From Moniliella sp. 'wahieum' (Eukaryota; Basidiomycota; Moniliellomycetes; Moniliellales; Moniliellaceae), in NCBI GenBank assembly GCA_003971905.1, contig RSEE01000027.1, positions 1 through 64,000 on the forward strand: a stretch of 64,000 nt of DNA, written 5' to 3'. A model generated the notes under the pieces. That model saw only the letters and a program-made list of their open reading frames with translations. It did no database searches and was not told where the DNA came from. Shown in pieces: positions 22,567 through 34,745 of the stretch. How positions within the stretch are numbered: the stretch's first letter is position 1; every line of letters starts with the position of its first letter. Both the position numbers and the translations under genes were made by a program.

Positions 22567-24234
22567 ATGACCCGAGAAGCGTACGCTCTCGTGCTTGTCC
22601 AGGGACATAGTACGTTTCGTGCCGGATACTCTATCCAGGACCATTTGCTCTTCCAAACATCACGCTCGGCGCACGCGTTGGCATACCAAACACCGCATCA
22701 AGCTGGCGTGATTACATTGTTGGCGACGCCCTCGTTGCCGCCGAAAATGCTGGCTCCCCTGACCTCACTATTGTTTAACCCATCTACAACAATCACGCCG
22801 TTAACTGGAGCTCTTGTTAGTACTCCCACTTTATGGTCGTTTGGTTTTGCTGCGCTGCCCTCGTTGTCACGTTCGTCCATGTCAACAGCAACGCAATTCA
22901 TAATATGTGAGCATCTCGGCGCAGTGGGTGTTTCGATGGTCGAAACATCGCAACTGTCGACTTATGGCTACAGTGCAGCTGTCAGGACCGTGGTGGACAT
23001 CCGCTCTGAATTCACACTGGTCCAACTCGTACCACGCCCCTCACAGGCATTGCGACCGCGTGCGCTATCGGTGCATGGTAGTGTCACCACTACCTTGCCC
23101 ATCTCATTTATGAGGAAGGGGGTGCGACCCTGTCGGCTGCTCACAGAGTGGCACAACGTGCCTTGGCCAAAGGGGAAGCGAACCCCTCCGAGGAAGCGAT
23201 CCAATTCCAAACGCGTGAATTATTGATCGAGTTGTCGGAGCACTTGGCTTCCCGCGGTACAATGAGTGGTATTGGTGATCCTGACGGTGCAGACGCAGCC
23301 ACCCACGGCACAGCGGCCAAGAAGGCAGCCGCCGAGAATGATGAGCTGGATGTGGCCGCGGCGATCCTGGTTCAAGGGCATGAACGCGATTGGATCAACG
23401 GTACCAAGGGGGGTGGGGCGGCTGAAGCGAATAACGACGATAATGATAAGGGCGATGAGCCCAGTTCCACTACAGTCATTCTGCGTGGCGTACAGGTCCC
23501 TGTGGGACCAATCCGATTCCAATGGGCAGAGCCCTTGCTTAACCCACCCGTTCTACAATTTGTTCCATCATGACAAAGCGTTTCCCGCGCTCAGATCTCG
23601 TCAGCCGCTTGCCGTGGAGAACATTTCCTCTACACCAAAGCCCAGAAGGCACTGGCCGAGCGACGTACGTTGCGCTGTCGCCGGTGCCCCGTCTTGGGAA
23701 CCCACGCCCTCGGCTGATGGCAAAGTTAACTGGAATACATCCCATCTTTACTCGACGCAGTCTTGCTGCTTGTGGACCAGGTTGGGGGCCAGAGAGCGAA
23801 CGGCTCCCGCAACTGATGGACACGATTATTTTCTCCGGTGCAACACAAGGCAGACGTTATTGCTTGTCCGCGCTTCTTCTCCAGTCCATTGGCTCCCGTG
23901 CAATGGGTGACGATGAGCCACCACATGAATTGGCACAATTGCGGTCCAAAGCAGGGCCCAAACCTGGTCAGACTCCACGGCCCCGTGGCGTAGCTCTGAT
24001 GCAAGAGGAGCCCAATCCGGTGCAGCCACTCGCATGGTCCGTGCCGCCAAGTTCCCCAAATATTTCTCATTGCCTACAAAGACCATCCCGGACAAAAGTC
24101 GGCTTTTTGGCGTCTTTGTGTCTACGGAAAGGTACGTGATGTTGAAGATGGTCATGAGCACCCCATCAGACTAATCATGTTGTCTCACTCAATAGCTTGT
24201 CTTTGGCGAACCAGGGGGGAAACTCAGTACGTGA
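22567..24234 (+). CDS. Actin-related protein, Arp9-like (chromatin remodeller subunit)
   Basis: Actin-fold protein, probably of RSC/SWI-SNF. ATG at 22567 gives EAYALVLVQGHSTFRAGYSI, the first phosphate-loop region in degenerate form. Next come DYIVGDALVAAENAGSPDLT (near 22710, another frame), FICEHLGAVGVSMVETSQLS, TYGYSAAVRTVVDIRSEFTL, the acidic insert AAAILVQGHERDWINGT, VPVGPIRFQWAEPLLNPPVL, LMDTIIFSGAT, and VRAAKFPKYFSLPTKTIPDK. An intron at 24132-24195 leads to KLVFGEPGGKLS and TGA at 24232-24234, or about 24280 if a base is missing from the G run. The DYIVGDAL-type insert and poorly conserved nucleotide site favour Arp9 over conventional actin. Confidence 0.7.
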
Positions 24235-25162
24235 CCCAGACAGCCTGCAACGACCGCGGCCCGGCCGCCGGCTTCATCATTAACATCAATGCTAAAGAGT
24301 CTACTACATTCAATTTTCACAGCTCCCATATCTCTTTCGCATCAACGCCTACACCACCCTAACTGAACACTACTTTTCTTATAGCAAGACGTGCCTCAGC
24401 TTGATAATCACTCACATGTCACAGCCGCCATTGCCTGGGAGCCTTCATTGCATCCCTCCTGGCCTAATGAAGCGGGCGAGAGCAGAGCATGCTAGTTGAA
24501 GGCTAGGATCTACGAAGCGGCCATAATCGACATGATCAATGCGCCTACCGGACAAAGGACGACTAGCCCACCTACCAGCGAACAAAGCTGTGATGTCGAA
24601 ATGGTGTCGTGTAGCAAGTGACCAGTGACTAGTGACGCGTCTAGTCACTTGGTAACGCGCAGCCAGCAACCGGTAACCGGTAGCCGGTAACCTGGAGCTG
24701 CTCGCCGGACGCCGGCAGTGGCCGGCTAGCAACTCAGCCCGTTCCTGATCCAAAGCGGGCCGACTTTGACGACTGCGGCGCCCTGCTGGCAGAAAAAAAT
24801 GCTCCGCCCAAGGATAGGTGCTGTCTGCTGCCTGATGCTCGGGGCCAGCACCGCGCCACTCTGCGGGGCGGGGGCGCATGAGGAATACCGGCAAGATCCC
24901 AGTCTGCGTTGGGGTTAAGCCGGTTAGGCTGGCTGCGGGGCGCCGCCCGGGGACGGCCGGGCACCGGTCGGGCGTCCAACACTGCCCCCATGCCAGCGAC
25001 CGAACTCTCTCCATTTTGGCCCCGGCCTCCTGTTCGGGCGGCCGCGATCTCTCAAGCTGCCTCAGGTCCCCCAGCCCTCCCCCCGGTTTCGATCCACCAC
25101 CGTCGCCACTGCAAGTACTCCATCTTCTTCCCTGTCCTCATTCCCCACTCTCGCTTTCCTCT
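24235..25162. other. Intergenic with degenerate arrays
   Basis: No supported gene. From 24618 to 24692 it holds GTGAC-based and ACCGGTA arrays; the rest is GC-rich with only chance open frames. Confidence 0.35.
24618..24692. repeat. Degenerate GTGAC array followed by (ACCGGTA)x3
   Basis: ACTAGT and ACGCGT variants at 24626-24650, then ACCGGTA copies at 24668-24692 with one GCCGGTA variant. Confidence 0.65.
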
Positions 25163-26088
25163 ATGTCGGCCGTGCACGACACCGACATCGACAGCCTCAT
25201 TGGCTCCCTCCAGACCGTTTCCGCCGGCGACCGTGGTTACGCCATCCGCCACTTACGCGACCAGCTCTTTGCGAGTCTCGGCAGCGTTGCTTTGGGCCCC
25301 AGCCTCCCGTCTGGGGAGGGGGGAGGACCGTCTCCGTATCCCCATCACCATCCCCTCCGCCTGAGGCGCCTGCCTTTCAACCCGACACGCCCTTCCCCGA
25401 CACATTTGCTCCCGGCTCCGTTTCCCGGAACACACCTATCCTGGGTCGATCCCGCGCCGGGTCCCATGGACACCGACACCCTTCATCGTCTCCTACCCGC
25501 CCACGTGTAGCACGCCAAGCTCGTTCCCGTGCCGACCCTTACAACATCAGCTGCCCTCGCGCCCACCTAGGCCCGCGCAGTGGCGTCCCCAGTGGGATTT
25601 CCTCGCGACACACCTCTCCGAGCATATGGCCGCAGCCGCTGCTCAAACTGAGTTTACCCTTACTCCGCCTCAGCAGTATCAGAGTCGTGCGTGGGTCGTC
25701 GATCTCGGTCTGGGTCGTCGGTATCTGCTGCATCCGCTCCAGCGCAAGTGCCTCTCTCCCCTCCTACTCCAAGATGGAATTGGGGGGTGCATCGGGCGCT
25801 GCGCAGGGCCCAGCTCCTTGTAGTCGCGGGCCAGCCACTCTCTCCTGGGGAGCCCAGTTTGTCTTCACCCCAATGCGCCAAGAAGGTGGCATGGCGTTCT
25901 CTGTGCCTTCGACAATGTCGATTTCCTCTGAGGAAGGTCTACTGAACAGTGAGACGACCAGCGGAAGGACCTCTGTCGTCAGCTTGGCCCCAGATGCATG
26001 TCTTGGCCACTCTCCCCCAACCACCGCTAAAGAGATGAACTCAGGAGATTCGCATACGTTTGGCCATGACCTCATTTCTCATCCTTGA
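25163..26088 (+). CDS. Uncharacterised serine/proline-rich protein
   Basis: I do not recognise it. ATG at 25163 opens MSAVHDTDIDSLIGSLQTVS and AGDRGYAIRHLRDQLFASLG, a convincing N-terminus. After that the frame shifts repeatedly through Ser/Pro/Arg-rich text (SCVGRRSRSGSSVSAASAPA; QVPLSPPTPRWNWGVHRAL) to a final open frame with FSVPSTMSISSEEGLLNSET and a stop at 26088. Composition suggests a disordered regulatory protein. Confidence 0.4.
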
Positions 26089-26334
26089 CCCCCCCCTTTT
26101 GATCCCCGCTGTGCTGGACGTCTCCAGCCCACTAGCACCGGCTTCGTCTCAATTCGGTCGGCAGTGGTGCGACACCCGAGGACTGCTTTCTCCCCTAATT
26201 TCCCTAATTTCCCCCATCATAACTCTCGTCCTTCGACCTCATTTTCATCAATCATCTGATACCCCCATCCGCCCTCCATTCCCTCCACATTTGCCAACAT
26301 CATGTCTCCGAGAACACCACTTACGTTTGCCGAG

Positions 26335-26943
26335 TCACGTCTTAAATGTGCATGGACCACAACTCCCATACACGTATGACGTGTCTTTTGGAGTGCAATA
26401 AACTTGTTCGCGGTCAAGCTGTATAGCGCCGAGGATAGCCATGAGGGCATCTTGATTCTGTGGAATAGCGGTCGATGTGTCGCATAAGGAATGTCTTCAT
26501 GTACAAGGCGCACTGCTGGTAGTTCCCAGGAGGGTTGATGGGGCCGAAGGGGGAGAGGGCATACTTGTCAGCGATGATGTTGTAATGCGTATCAGCAGCC
26601 CTGCTGACCCCCCCTCACCTCCATCCTATTCAAGCCCGCCTGAAGCGAGCGGTCCGCACGACGTCTTGGTGTCCCATTGCCCCAAGTTTATTGTTCCTTT
26701 TGCTTCGCATAGTACGATGGGAGGATGCGTATCTGAGACCCTTTGTCGGATGTCCTTACCGTCAATGGGCTTGGTTTGGTGGGTTTGGTGGTTCGGCGAC
26801 ACAGTGCAGAGGCGATCCAAGATGTCATTCCTGTGTCGCAGCCGTTAGCACTACTACTAACAGCTCGCATGCCATCAGCTGTGTTGTTGCGCCTACTAAG
26901 AACCCACGCCCATCCTGTTCATCCGGCGTTTGCTGTCAGCCAT
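26335..26943 (-). CDS. Uncharacterised protein, conserved-looking core
   Basis: I do not recognise it. ATG at 26943 gives MADSKRRMNRMG, followed by a probable intron (GTGGGT..., branch GTGCTAAC, acceptor ACACAG near 26836). Then ILDRLCTVSPNHQTHQTKPI, RQRVSDTHPPIVLCEAKGTI, and after a break DRSLQAGLNRMEVRGVSRAA, YNIIADKYALSPFGPINPPG, NYQQCALYMKTFLMRHIDRY, then AILGAIQLDREQVYCTPKDT. TGA at 26335-26337. The tyrosine/cysteine-rich, low-repeat text suggests a folded domain of about 190 residues. Confidence 0.4.
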
Positions 26944-27159
26944 GTGGTGAACTCGGTGTCTATGTAGACCCCCCGTACTTTTGTGGGAAAGGGGGTGTAT
27001 TCATGATCGATGCGACGTTAGGACATTTCGTTCAACAGTCTTTTCACATGAGAGAGAAATTCACGGGCGTTCCACAGGTTATGGGTATTGCATAGCAAAG
27101 TGAAGTAGACAGGGCTTGTGATCGACGCGAGACATAGGCTTGATTGTCATCAGTCCTCG

Positions 27160-30126
27160 TCAAGGGAAGGAGGTGTCATCAAACACCAAACGCCGTCCCA
27201 CCGCATTCACGAAGGTTGGCGACCGTGGTTCTTCCAAGGATCCTGCCAGCTCCTGCCGGGGATCAGCGGTCGTGTTGGGCGGCGGGCTGAAGCGACGCGT
27301 CGAGCCAACAGAGGGTGTTGGCGGGCCTCCACCAGAGTCAAAGAAGCCATAGCCCGTAGATCCCACATGCCTGTTCTTTTCCTCGGCCCCTTCATCAAAC
27401 ACGGCAGCCAACGCCGAAAGCGATGTTCGTGGTGAGACAATGGGCGCGGGCATACCCGTACTTACAAGATGACCAGTAGTCGTTCCGGGGGAACTGGACA
27501 GGTTGGTGGAAAAGCTGCTGGTGCGTCGGTACGACGTCGAAGAGGGCAGGTCCGATCGAATGGGAAGCCCCGTGCGCACGTCACACTCGTGCCCGAAGCA
27601 TCAATGTAGGTCCGCACCCGTCGTGTGTTGGCAGCTGCATGTACCGCCACGACCGCAGCGTGCATGCGCGCCAAAGCAGTACGAACATGGGCGAGGAAGC
27701 GCTTAGTTTGACGGTGGCGAGACGAAGCACACAAGGCCAAGCCACGATCTTGATAATGTAGCCCAATCCAAACCATGACTGCTAGTGGGGGCAAAGCCGA
27801 ACAAGCGCAAGGCAGGATTACCGCAGTTGGAGGTGCTGAGGATGGCCGCGTGTTGAGCATTGTCCAACCCGGATCGGTAAAGAGAGGTGGCACGGCAGGT
27901 TCTGAATCCTTCTTTGATTCCGCAGAACTCAAACTCATTGACGAAGGTGCTTTCCTCTCCTGTGCTGCTTGGTCTGGGTCGGACTCGTCCCCACCGTCCC
28001 CACTGTCACCATCTCCTTCCACTTGCTTGCCGTCGGCACCTTCTGGCTTGGTTCCAAGACCACGGCGCCACAGTTCGTGAAGGGCATAGAGGTGGCGGTC
28101 GCACCCTAATCCCTGAGCCGCCAGCCGGGACGAGCGGGTGTGAGTTGCACATGCTTGCCGAAGAGCCAGTACTACTTCTTGAGCAGAGCTCGCCTCTCCT
28201 CCGGCACCATGGTCAAGCCTCGCCGAAGCCGATTTCGTTTTGTTCTCCGTGGAGACCGGCTTGCTTGGTGGCTTGGACACCGAAGTCTTCAAGGAGGCGC
28301 CCTTGGTCGACTTGGAAGGTACGTCGGGCTCGTACCGAACATACGCCTTGCAAAAGTCGACACTTTGGGGCGAGACGGTACGGATTGCTTCAGTGCGACC
28401 TTGACGGAAGTGCTTGGTCATAGCTGGCTCGTAGGTCATCACGCTCCGTCCATAGAGGGAAAAGTAGGCGGCTTGCAATGCCATCTGCACCCAGGCATCG
28501 GGGCTGAATCCATGGGCAGTGATGAATGCCTTTCCGTATCCATCAAACTCGAGGACCGCACATTCGTTGGCGCACACCAGATCGCTCAGACGGGCCTCCG
28601 CATGTGCAACAGCCGACCCAAGTGACTGGTTCCATCGCCATTCGAGTGCACGGGGTGAAGTGCAATACGTTTGATCGGGTACGACGGGTGCGGTCGCACC
28701 TGATTTGCCCCCGAGCGTTTCGTAGGGCCGCCACGAGCATAAGGGGAGAGGGTGCGTTAAACAAGCTCTTGGTGCGTGCATGAATGCTGCGCGCAAAGCG
28801 CATGATCAGTTCGGTATACACATCCGCCACAAACCTAAGAACGGTATGGCCATCGAGAGCGGTGTGTTCAAAGTTGATACCTGCGCTTCCACTGGGAGTC
28901 ACAACAATCTGCAGCTTGTCCCACCAGCGATTGGTGCAGGTTCCAACTTGCCCCCGGTGTACTGGCCAAGTCGTCCTGTTCCGTTTGGTCGGGGGTGAGA
29001 ATGTTATAGGTGCCGGCCAACATGGCTTCGGCCAGCTGTGCCGGGTCCTCTGTTTCGCCACTTCGCTCTGACGAAGTCTCATCATCCAAACAAAGCACGA
29101 AGAGGGCCTCATCAATCATCTTCAGGCATGCCTGGTTGTGGGGATCCGAAATAAGCTTTTCGCGCTGGGCGTGCCAGCGCCCCCGCTTGTTGGCGGTCAA
29201 GATACCGACGGCCACACCCTCTGCCGCGGCGGGTGGCCGTGCATCTGCATCATCACAGATAGCTTGCAAGGTGCGGACCAAAGTCGCTTCCGTCCAGAGT
29301 GGCCGATGCTGGGAGTCGATGGCATCAAACCAATAGGCGTATCCGCGACGGAGAACAACCACGTGTTTTGCATCCGGCGCCACCGACATCTTGCACCCTA
29401 GGCTTGTGCCAGTGGGAATACGGGCCGTGCCGAAAAGCCAAGCATACTGGCTCATGTCAAGGGGCGTGCCTCGCACTTCGTCTGCGGGCAACTGGCCCGT
29501 ACGCAAGTCAGAAATGAAAGCGAGTGCAGCTAGAGTCAGATTAGCGGCGCGCATCAGCTGGCTTCCACGAGAAGGCGTGGGGTCGTCCCTATTACCGCGA
29601 GAACAGCGAGAAAAGAGAGTTAGAGCGGGACGATGCATGCATGCACAAGGGGGGGGGGGAGACGGAGTAACAAGGATGAGCAAAGGACATACTCGAGAAT
29701 GAAGAAGGGGTTCAGATTGAGCACAACAGAGTCGGTGGCTTGGAGGTAGGCATCGTTCCAAAATTCGGCAATATACGAGGTGCGGGTGGAAGCGTATTGG
29801 TGCAGGCGTTGCTGCAGCTGGGGGCCATCGTGGTGGAGGAAGTGTTCGACGGCACGGCGGGTGCGCTGATGCTGTTCGGGTGCTTGGAGCGGTGCGAGGG
29901 CAGCGAGGTAGCGCTGGCAGGTGTCGGCCAAGGGTGGGATGGGCAGGCGAGGCAGCTCGTCCTGGTGCGCAAATGTCTGGCCGGTAAAGACACCTTGGGT
30001 GGCCAGTGCCACCGCGTTGGGCGTAGACGCATTGGCGGCGGGCATGGCGGCGGGGGCGGGAGGAGAGAAGGCACAGGGCAGAAGGGTGGCGAGGGGCGGT
30101 GTGGCGACCAGGGGCAGACCAAGCAA
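27160..30126 (-). CDS. Carnitine O-acyltransferase, Yat2-like
   Basis: Transfers acetyl or short acyl groups between CoA and carnitine for organelle shuttling. Domain text in order: LPRLPIPPLADTCQRYLAAL (start), YIAEFWNDAYLQATDSVVLN with LNPFFILE; a 104-nt intron (29692-29589, GTATGT...AATAG) leads to DDPTPSRGSQLMRAANLTLA, then MSQYAWLFGTARIPTGTSLG, RGYAYWFDAID, INFEHTALDGHTVLRFVADV with catalytic His and HxxxD, QSLGSAVAHAEARLSDLVCA, FSLYGRSVMTYEPAMTKHFR, and CASSRHRQTKRFLAHV. STGYGFFDSGG lies near the end. A long acidic insertion (28,010-28,280) and Ser-rich tail match the large fungal Yat2 class rather than short Cat2. Start 30126 gives a hydrophobic leader; MPAANAST at 30045 is an alternative. 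The intron holds an 11-G run. Confidence 0.85.
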
Positions 30127-30683
30127 GCGCGGCTTATAAGGAGCAAGGATGCCCCTCCTGCATAATTAGAACGCAGCTGCTGGGGCGGCCGGTGGAGGAG
30201 AGCGCCGGAGCAGAAACGCTGCAGGCCAAGGTGCACTGCTGGTGCAGTGTGCTGCTGGCTGCGTCGACAGCCTCGACCTCAGTCGGCTGGAACCTGGAAC
30301 CGCAGTGGCCTAGCCGATGAAAACCTCGCGTTGAGGCAGCTGAGCGCTGGGGCTGCTGGAGCCCAGGCTCACGCACCATGCGCCATGTAAACCGGTGACC
30401 TCCCTCTTCTGTGTGCCTGGTGGCTCGAAGCTTGATCGATCCTTGATCGGTTGCTGGTTATCGAGTTATCAATTGTCCATGAGCTTTGTTTACGTTTGGG
30501 GTAGGATGGTGGCAGGGCCGAGCCAGGAACAGGGGCAGTGTCCGCTACCGGCTACCGCGGTTGGCCCTGCCAGGCCCAGTCCGCTGCCCTTGCAGCCGCT
30601 GGCTTGTCCGGCAGGTGCGGGGTAGCGAGACAATGTCTGGGATACGCTCCGCCTACGCGCTATGCATTATGGCGAAGGAGATG

Positions 30684-30714
30684 ATCGATGATCGATGACG
30701 TGTGACGCGTGACG
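30684..30714. repeat. Heptamer arrays (ATCGATG)x2 and (ACGCGTG)
   Basis: ATCGATG twice at 30684-30697, then GTGACGCGTGACG at 30702-30714; each unit is a 6-bp palindrome plus G. Confidence 0.65.
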
Positions 30715-31192
30715 GCTGTGCTGCTGCGGTGTGTTTAGGAGGCACCAGGGACACCACGGGCACCTGCTGGATACCCCCTACCCGCTGTGCCTGCGGCCCG
30801 TGCCCAGTGCTTGCGCATAGCGGCGGCTAATATCGTGCTGGGTGCCGCGGACCGCGGTTTTCGAACATTTGCTGTGGCCCTGTCCCCCCGCGTCTGGCCC
30901 ATTGTCCCGGCTGCCCCAACCAACCCATCTGGCGTTGATGTGCTGGCTTGGCGCTGCCCGCCCTGCCCAGCCCTTGCACCCGAAACCCCCGTGGCCCAGC
31001 CTGTGCGTCATCGACTTCGGCTCCCGCCCGCCTGTCCCACCTGAGCGTGATGCATTGATGCTGCATGCATTACACATCACATGTTACACTGCCCACGGCT
31101 GCCTTCCTGTCTGCCCATCCATTTTATCGCTTGCTCGCTTCACTAGTGCACCCTTCTCCGTATCATATCTCCATCATCCGCCGGCACCGATC

Positions 31193-31204
31193 ATCGATCA
31201 TCGA
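31193..31204. repeat. Heptamer array (ATCGATC)
   Basis: One full and one partial copy of ATCGATC. Confidence 0.5.
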
Positions 31205-31372
31205 CCACCCTCAGCAACTGTGGCAGGCGCCAGAGAGCAATCCCCCACTTTAATGGTGATTCATCTCACTTTTATCTCTCCTTTCCTCTGCCCCCATCCT
31301 CACAGCGAAGGGAGTGACCCACCGCACATCTCGTAGAAGAGGTGTGCATGCCAGGGTCATTAATCATTCATC

Positions 31373-31386
31373 ATGCATCATGCATC
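31373..31386. repeat. Heptamer array (ATGCATC)x2
   Basis: Same unit as at 18853-18866. Confidence 0.7.
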
Positions 31387-31904
31387 ATTCACCATCCACT
31401 CCATTGTCCCCCCTCTCCCCCAGGCCACAGATATACTTACTCTTCCCGGCGGCAAGAGTGCGGGGCGTTTCACCGTCGTCGCCCCACGCCACCCCCACGT
31501 CGGGAAACAACAATCGCATCACAGTTGCTCGGTCCCCACATGCCGAGCACCGCTGTATATATCGCTTCCGAGATCCTTAATAGATGCGTTCAAGGTTCAA
31601 CGTGTTCAACGTCCACTCTTCTCGAACTTTCTTCCTTCTCTCTCTCGGGCCTAGTATTGTTAGCATACCGATCGCTCCTCTCCTAGCCGCGCCCACTGGT
31701 GCCGGCGCCAGAGCGGCAGAGCGGTATAAGTGTAAGGGGTGCCGTTTTTCGTTTTCGGAACTTTCGCTACTTGTCTCAGAACCCTCGCGCTTAGGCACAG
31801 GCTTTTATTGGGCCCTCTGATAGCGACCGCTGAATATACTGGTGAACTTACTGACTCGCAAAGGGAGATCGGTTGAGACGGAGATGAGAGAGGTTTGCGC
31901 TTCT

Positions 31905-31942
31905 TTTTTGAAGCTTTTGCTTTTTTGAAGCTTTTTTGAAGG
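31905..31942. repeat. T-rich imperfect tandem repeat, unit TTTTTTGAAGC
   Basis: Three copies, the first separated by a short spacer; strand-biased T runs. Confidence 0.7.
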
Positions 31943-32589
31943 GCGATATTTATACTTCGGAGTTGGCTACTAAGTCTCAGTGGGAATGGTTCCTCGCTCG
32001 GATGTCAACCACGTTCATCCCTGTCCACACGCGCTTCCTAGAGTACGGGACCGGAGGCGAGAACCGGAGGGTCCTGATATCCTGGTGATCCCGCTGGTTC
32101 CTTGACCTTAGTGGCGCTTCCAAGTAACCCCCGCAAGATGAACTGTTCGGTTTAGACGTAGCGTTCCCCCTGTCCCAGCCTTAAGCTCTGTCATGATATG
32201 GATTCTCATCTTGCGGTCAAATCCATATGATCGCTTATCTCAGATCAGTCAGAAGCTTGTATCCTACTATTGATGTGCTACACCCTCTAGAACTATTTTT
32301 GGTATCTTTTGACGATGACAGGAGTAGAGGGCGGGCAAAAAGGTGGCTGAGAATCGAGCGAAGAGGAAACTCCGGGGGGGCGGAGGGGCCGGTAAGGTGC
32401 AGTCCCCAGGCATGCCAAGCCAGCGGGCCTTGTGGCGGACCCAGCCTCTGATGTGGGCGTCAGGCAGCAAAAAGCGAGTCAGCCGAACGCGTATAACGTG
32501 TGTATTTGTTCGCGTATCATTGATGACATAAGCAGGCTCCGTTTGGGCCACAAGTTGGGCAGAGCCGACATGGTTAGGCTAGGGTGTGC

Positions 32590-34539
32590 ATGCAGCCCAC
32601 TGCAAGCGTTGGTAGTGCAGCGCGGGTCTCCTCCACCCGCGACCCATCTTCGCCATCACCATCGGGCTCCTCCCCACCTCTTCCCGCAGAGCAGACGGAA
32701 GGAACTTCTTCTCGGCCTCCGGGCACATTCAAGGACGCATGCAGTGTCGAGGATGTCCATGCGCCCCCTGATCACCAGGCGGAAGTCAGAAGGTACCTGC
32801 AAGGACGATGTTGCATCCGACGTGGATCAATTGGCCTATGCGCTTGAATCCGACCTGAGATTGACTTCCCCATTCTCTCGGGATTCGCAACGTCCCAACT
32901 ACAAGCTTGGCTTTCCCGACGACGCTGAAGGCGACAGGCGGCCCCTTGGGCATGCCAAACCATTGGACGAGCTCAATACAACCCCTCTTCCTACCCGCTC
33001 TGCCCCAAAGGGCCACCAACAACCACCAGTCAGAGCCAAAGGCGGACCTGGTAGTGCCTTATCTGTCCCGATCGTACTCTCGGACGATAGCTCCGATGAG
33101 GAAGCGCCTGTGAGGACGGCCTCTCGCCCAAGACGCAGTCATTCGCCTGAACCGAGCAAGGAAGCATGTGTTGCCGATCCAGAGCGTCCCACGACCACAA
33201 AAACTAAGGATTCCTTTCCTTCCTGTCAATCTGCATCTGGACGTCATCAAATCAAGCAAGGCAAAGGCAAGACTGCCCCTTACAGGGACTACTGCTTGCG
33301 CGAGCCTGATCTACTTCACCATGTACGTCTTATTTCTACGTACCTCTGACCCCGGGAGATTGAATGGGATGCGGACTAACGTTGGGATGCAGCTTCGCAT
33401 ACAGCGAGAGGGGAGGCGTCGAAAGCAAGATCAGCTTCGTCAGGTTCGCCAATGGATTCATCATGATTCCCCGAGCAAACGGTGGGGGTCCATGCCAAGG
33501 TGGTCGATGTCATCTTGAAGGGTGGCAGCGTTCTACAGACTCTCGAAGTCCTGGGGCACACACGGATGAAGAGACTCCATCGAAGGCGGAGGAGGTCTCC
33601 CCAAGGCAGATGAAGAGGGTCTACCCAAGGCGCAGAAAGAGGTGCCCTTCACGGCAAAGAGAGAAGTGCCGTCTGATGGGAAAAAATATCTTATGTCCAA
33701 GCCAGAAGAAACTCAGCCGACTCCCCTCAAGCGCCGAAAGAGTTGGATTCTAGGTCGCCCCCCATTTCCATCCTCCTCCTGACGGATGAGCAGGAGGCTT
33801 CAGTACAGGCCGCATGGAAGGACTGCGCGTTGCTGGTGAGCATACCCGGCGCTCAAGTCACTTATCAAGATCTGCTCAGGCTTCGCCCTGGCCGTTGGGT
33901 CAACGACGAGGCGATCAACTTCTACGGTCAATTGATACTCCAGCGCTCTCAACGAGCCATGGCCTTGCGCAGCCAAGCTTTGCACTCGGGTGCTCAGGCC
34001 TATTGTGACATCCACTTCTTTTCGTCTTTTTTTGGACCAAGCTGGCCGCCCAGGGTCATGCCGGTGTAGCACGGTGGACCCGCCGAGTCAATATTTTTAC
34101 CAAAGACAAAATGCTCTTTCCCGTCGTAGGCAATTCACACTGGACGTGTGGATGCATTGACCTGCGACGCGGTCGGATTGAATATTACGACTCGATGCAT
34201 CACCGGTTCCCTGCTTTCTTTCGCAAACTCCGCCACTGGCTTGTTTCCGAACACATGGCCCAGTATGGCACACCGCTCAATCTCGACAAAGAGGGTTGGA
34301 CCGACTTTGTTCCCTCTCACTTTCCCGTCCAGACAAATGGGTCCGACTGTGGCGTGTTCACCATGGCTGCGCTGGAGCAGCTTAGTCGGCGCGACCCAAC
34401 TGTGCCGGTATCGCCAGCTGACGATAGCGGATCCGAGTCAGATGATCCACAGTTCAACTTTACGGGGAAGACCATGCGGTACCTTCGGAAACGGTTTGTG
34501 TATGAGTTAGTGCACAAAGAGCTATTGGATACGATTTAA
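32590..34539 (+). CDS. ULP1: Ulp1-type SUMO protease (C48)
   Basis: Cysteine protease that matures SUMO and removes it from targets, usually at the nuclear rim. ATG at 32590 starts a Ser/Pro-rich N-terminus (SSTRDPSSPSPSGSSPPLPA), followed by basic/disordered text with a SUMO-interaction-like acidic patch (SVPIVLSDDSSDEEA). A 70-nt intron at 33323-33392 (GTACGT, branch GACTAAC, GCAG) joins LLHH to LRIQREGRRRKQ. The peptidase domain begins LTDEEQ-like (LLLTDEQEASVQAAW) and has RLRPGRWVNDEAINFYGQLI, HFFSSFFWTKL and FPVVGNSHWTCGCIDLRRGR with catalytic His, YYDSM with Asp, and HFPVQTNGSDCGVFTMAALE with the oxyanion Gln and nucleophile Cys. End at 34539. The last 430 nt are in one clean frame. Confidence 0.92.
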
Positions 34540-34745
34540 TGGCCGCGTTCTCATCTCTTATGAACTGGGTCCAGTCCCCTTCTGTCACGGGCTGCGGCGG
34601 ACTCGAGATGGTCCCACCGAAGCTAAGGCCCGCCTGCTCCGCACATGCCCAGTAGAGCGTACTCCGCAGTAGGCCAACCAAGTGTGATGATGGTTGGCTA
34701 AATTAAGTATCGTGGCCGAAGGGCCATGCTCCGTGCGACAATACT

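Larger units (their letters stand above)
30127..32589. other. Long intergenic region with arrays and an unexplained segment
   Basis: No supported gene in 2.4 kb. Heptamer arrays at 30684-30714, 31193-31204 and 31373-31386. From about 31560 to 32260 the DNA is distinct, with near repeats of TTTTTTGAAGC at 31905-31942, no plausible frame, and no recognisable element ends. Confidence 0.35.

Noticed and set aside
30735-31336. Open frames of 62-164 codons on both strands
   Set aside because: Low-complexity Pro/Ala/His text from GC-rich DNA, no start context, splice logic or domain.
31560-32260. LTR retrotransposon
   Set aside because: No integrase or reverse transcriptase text, no target-site duplication or second LTR found.
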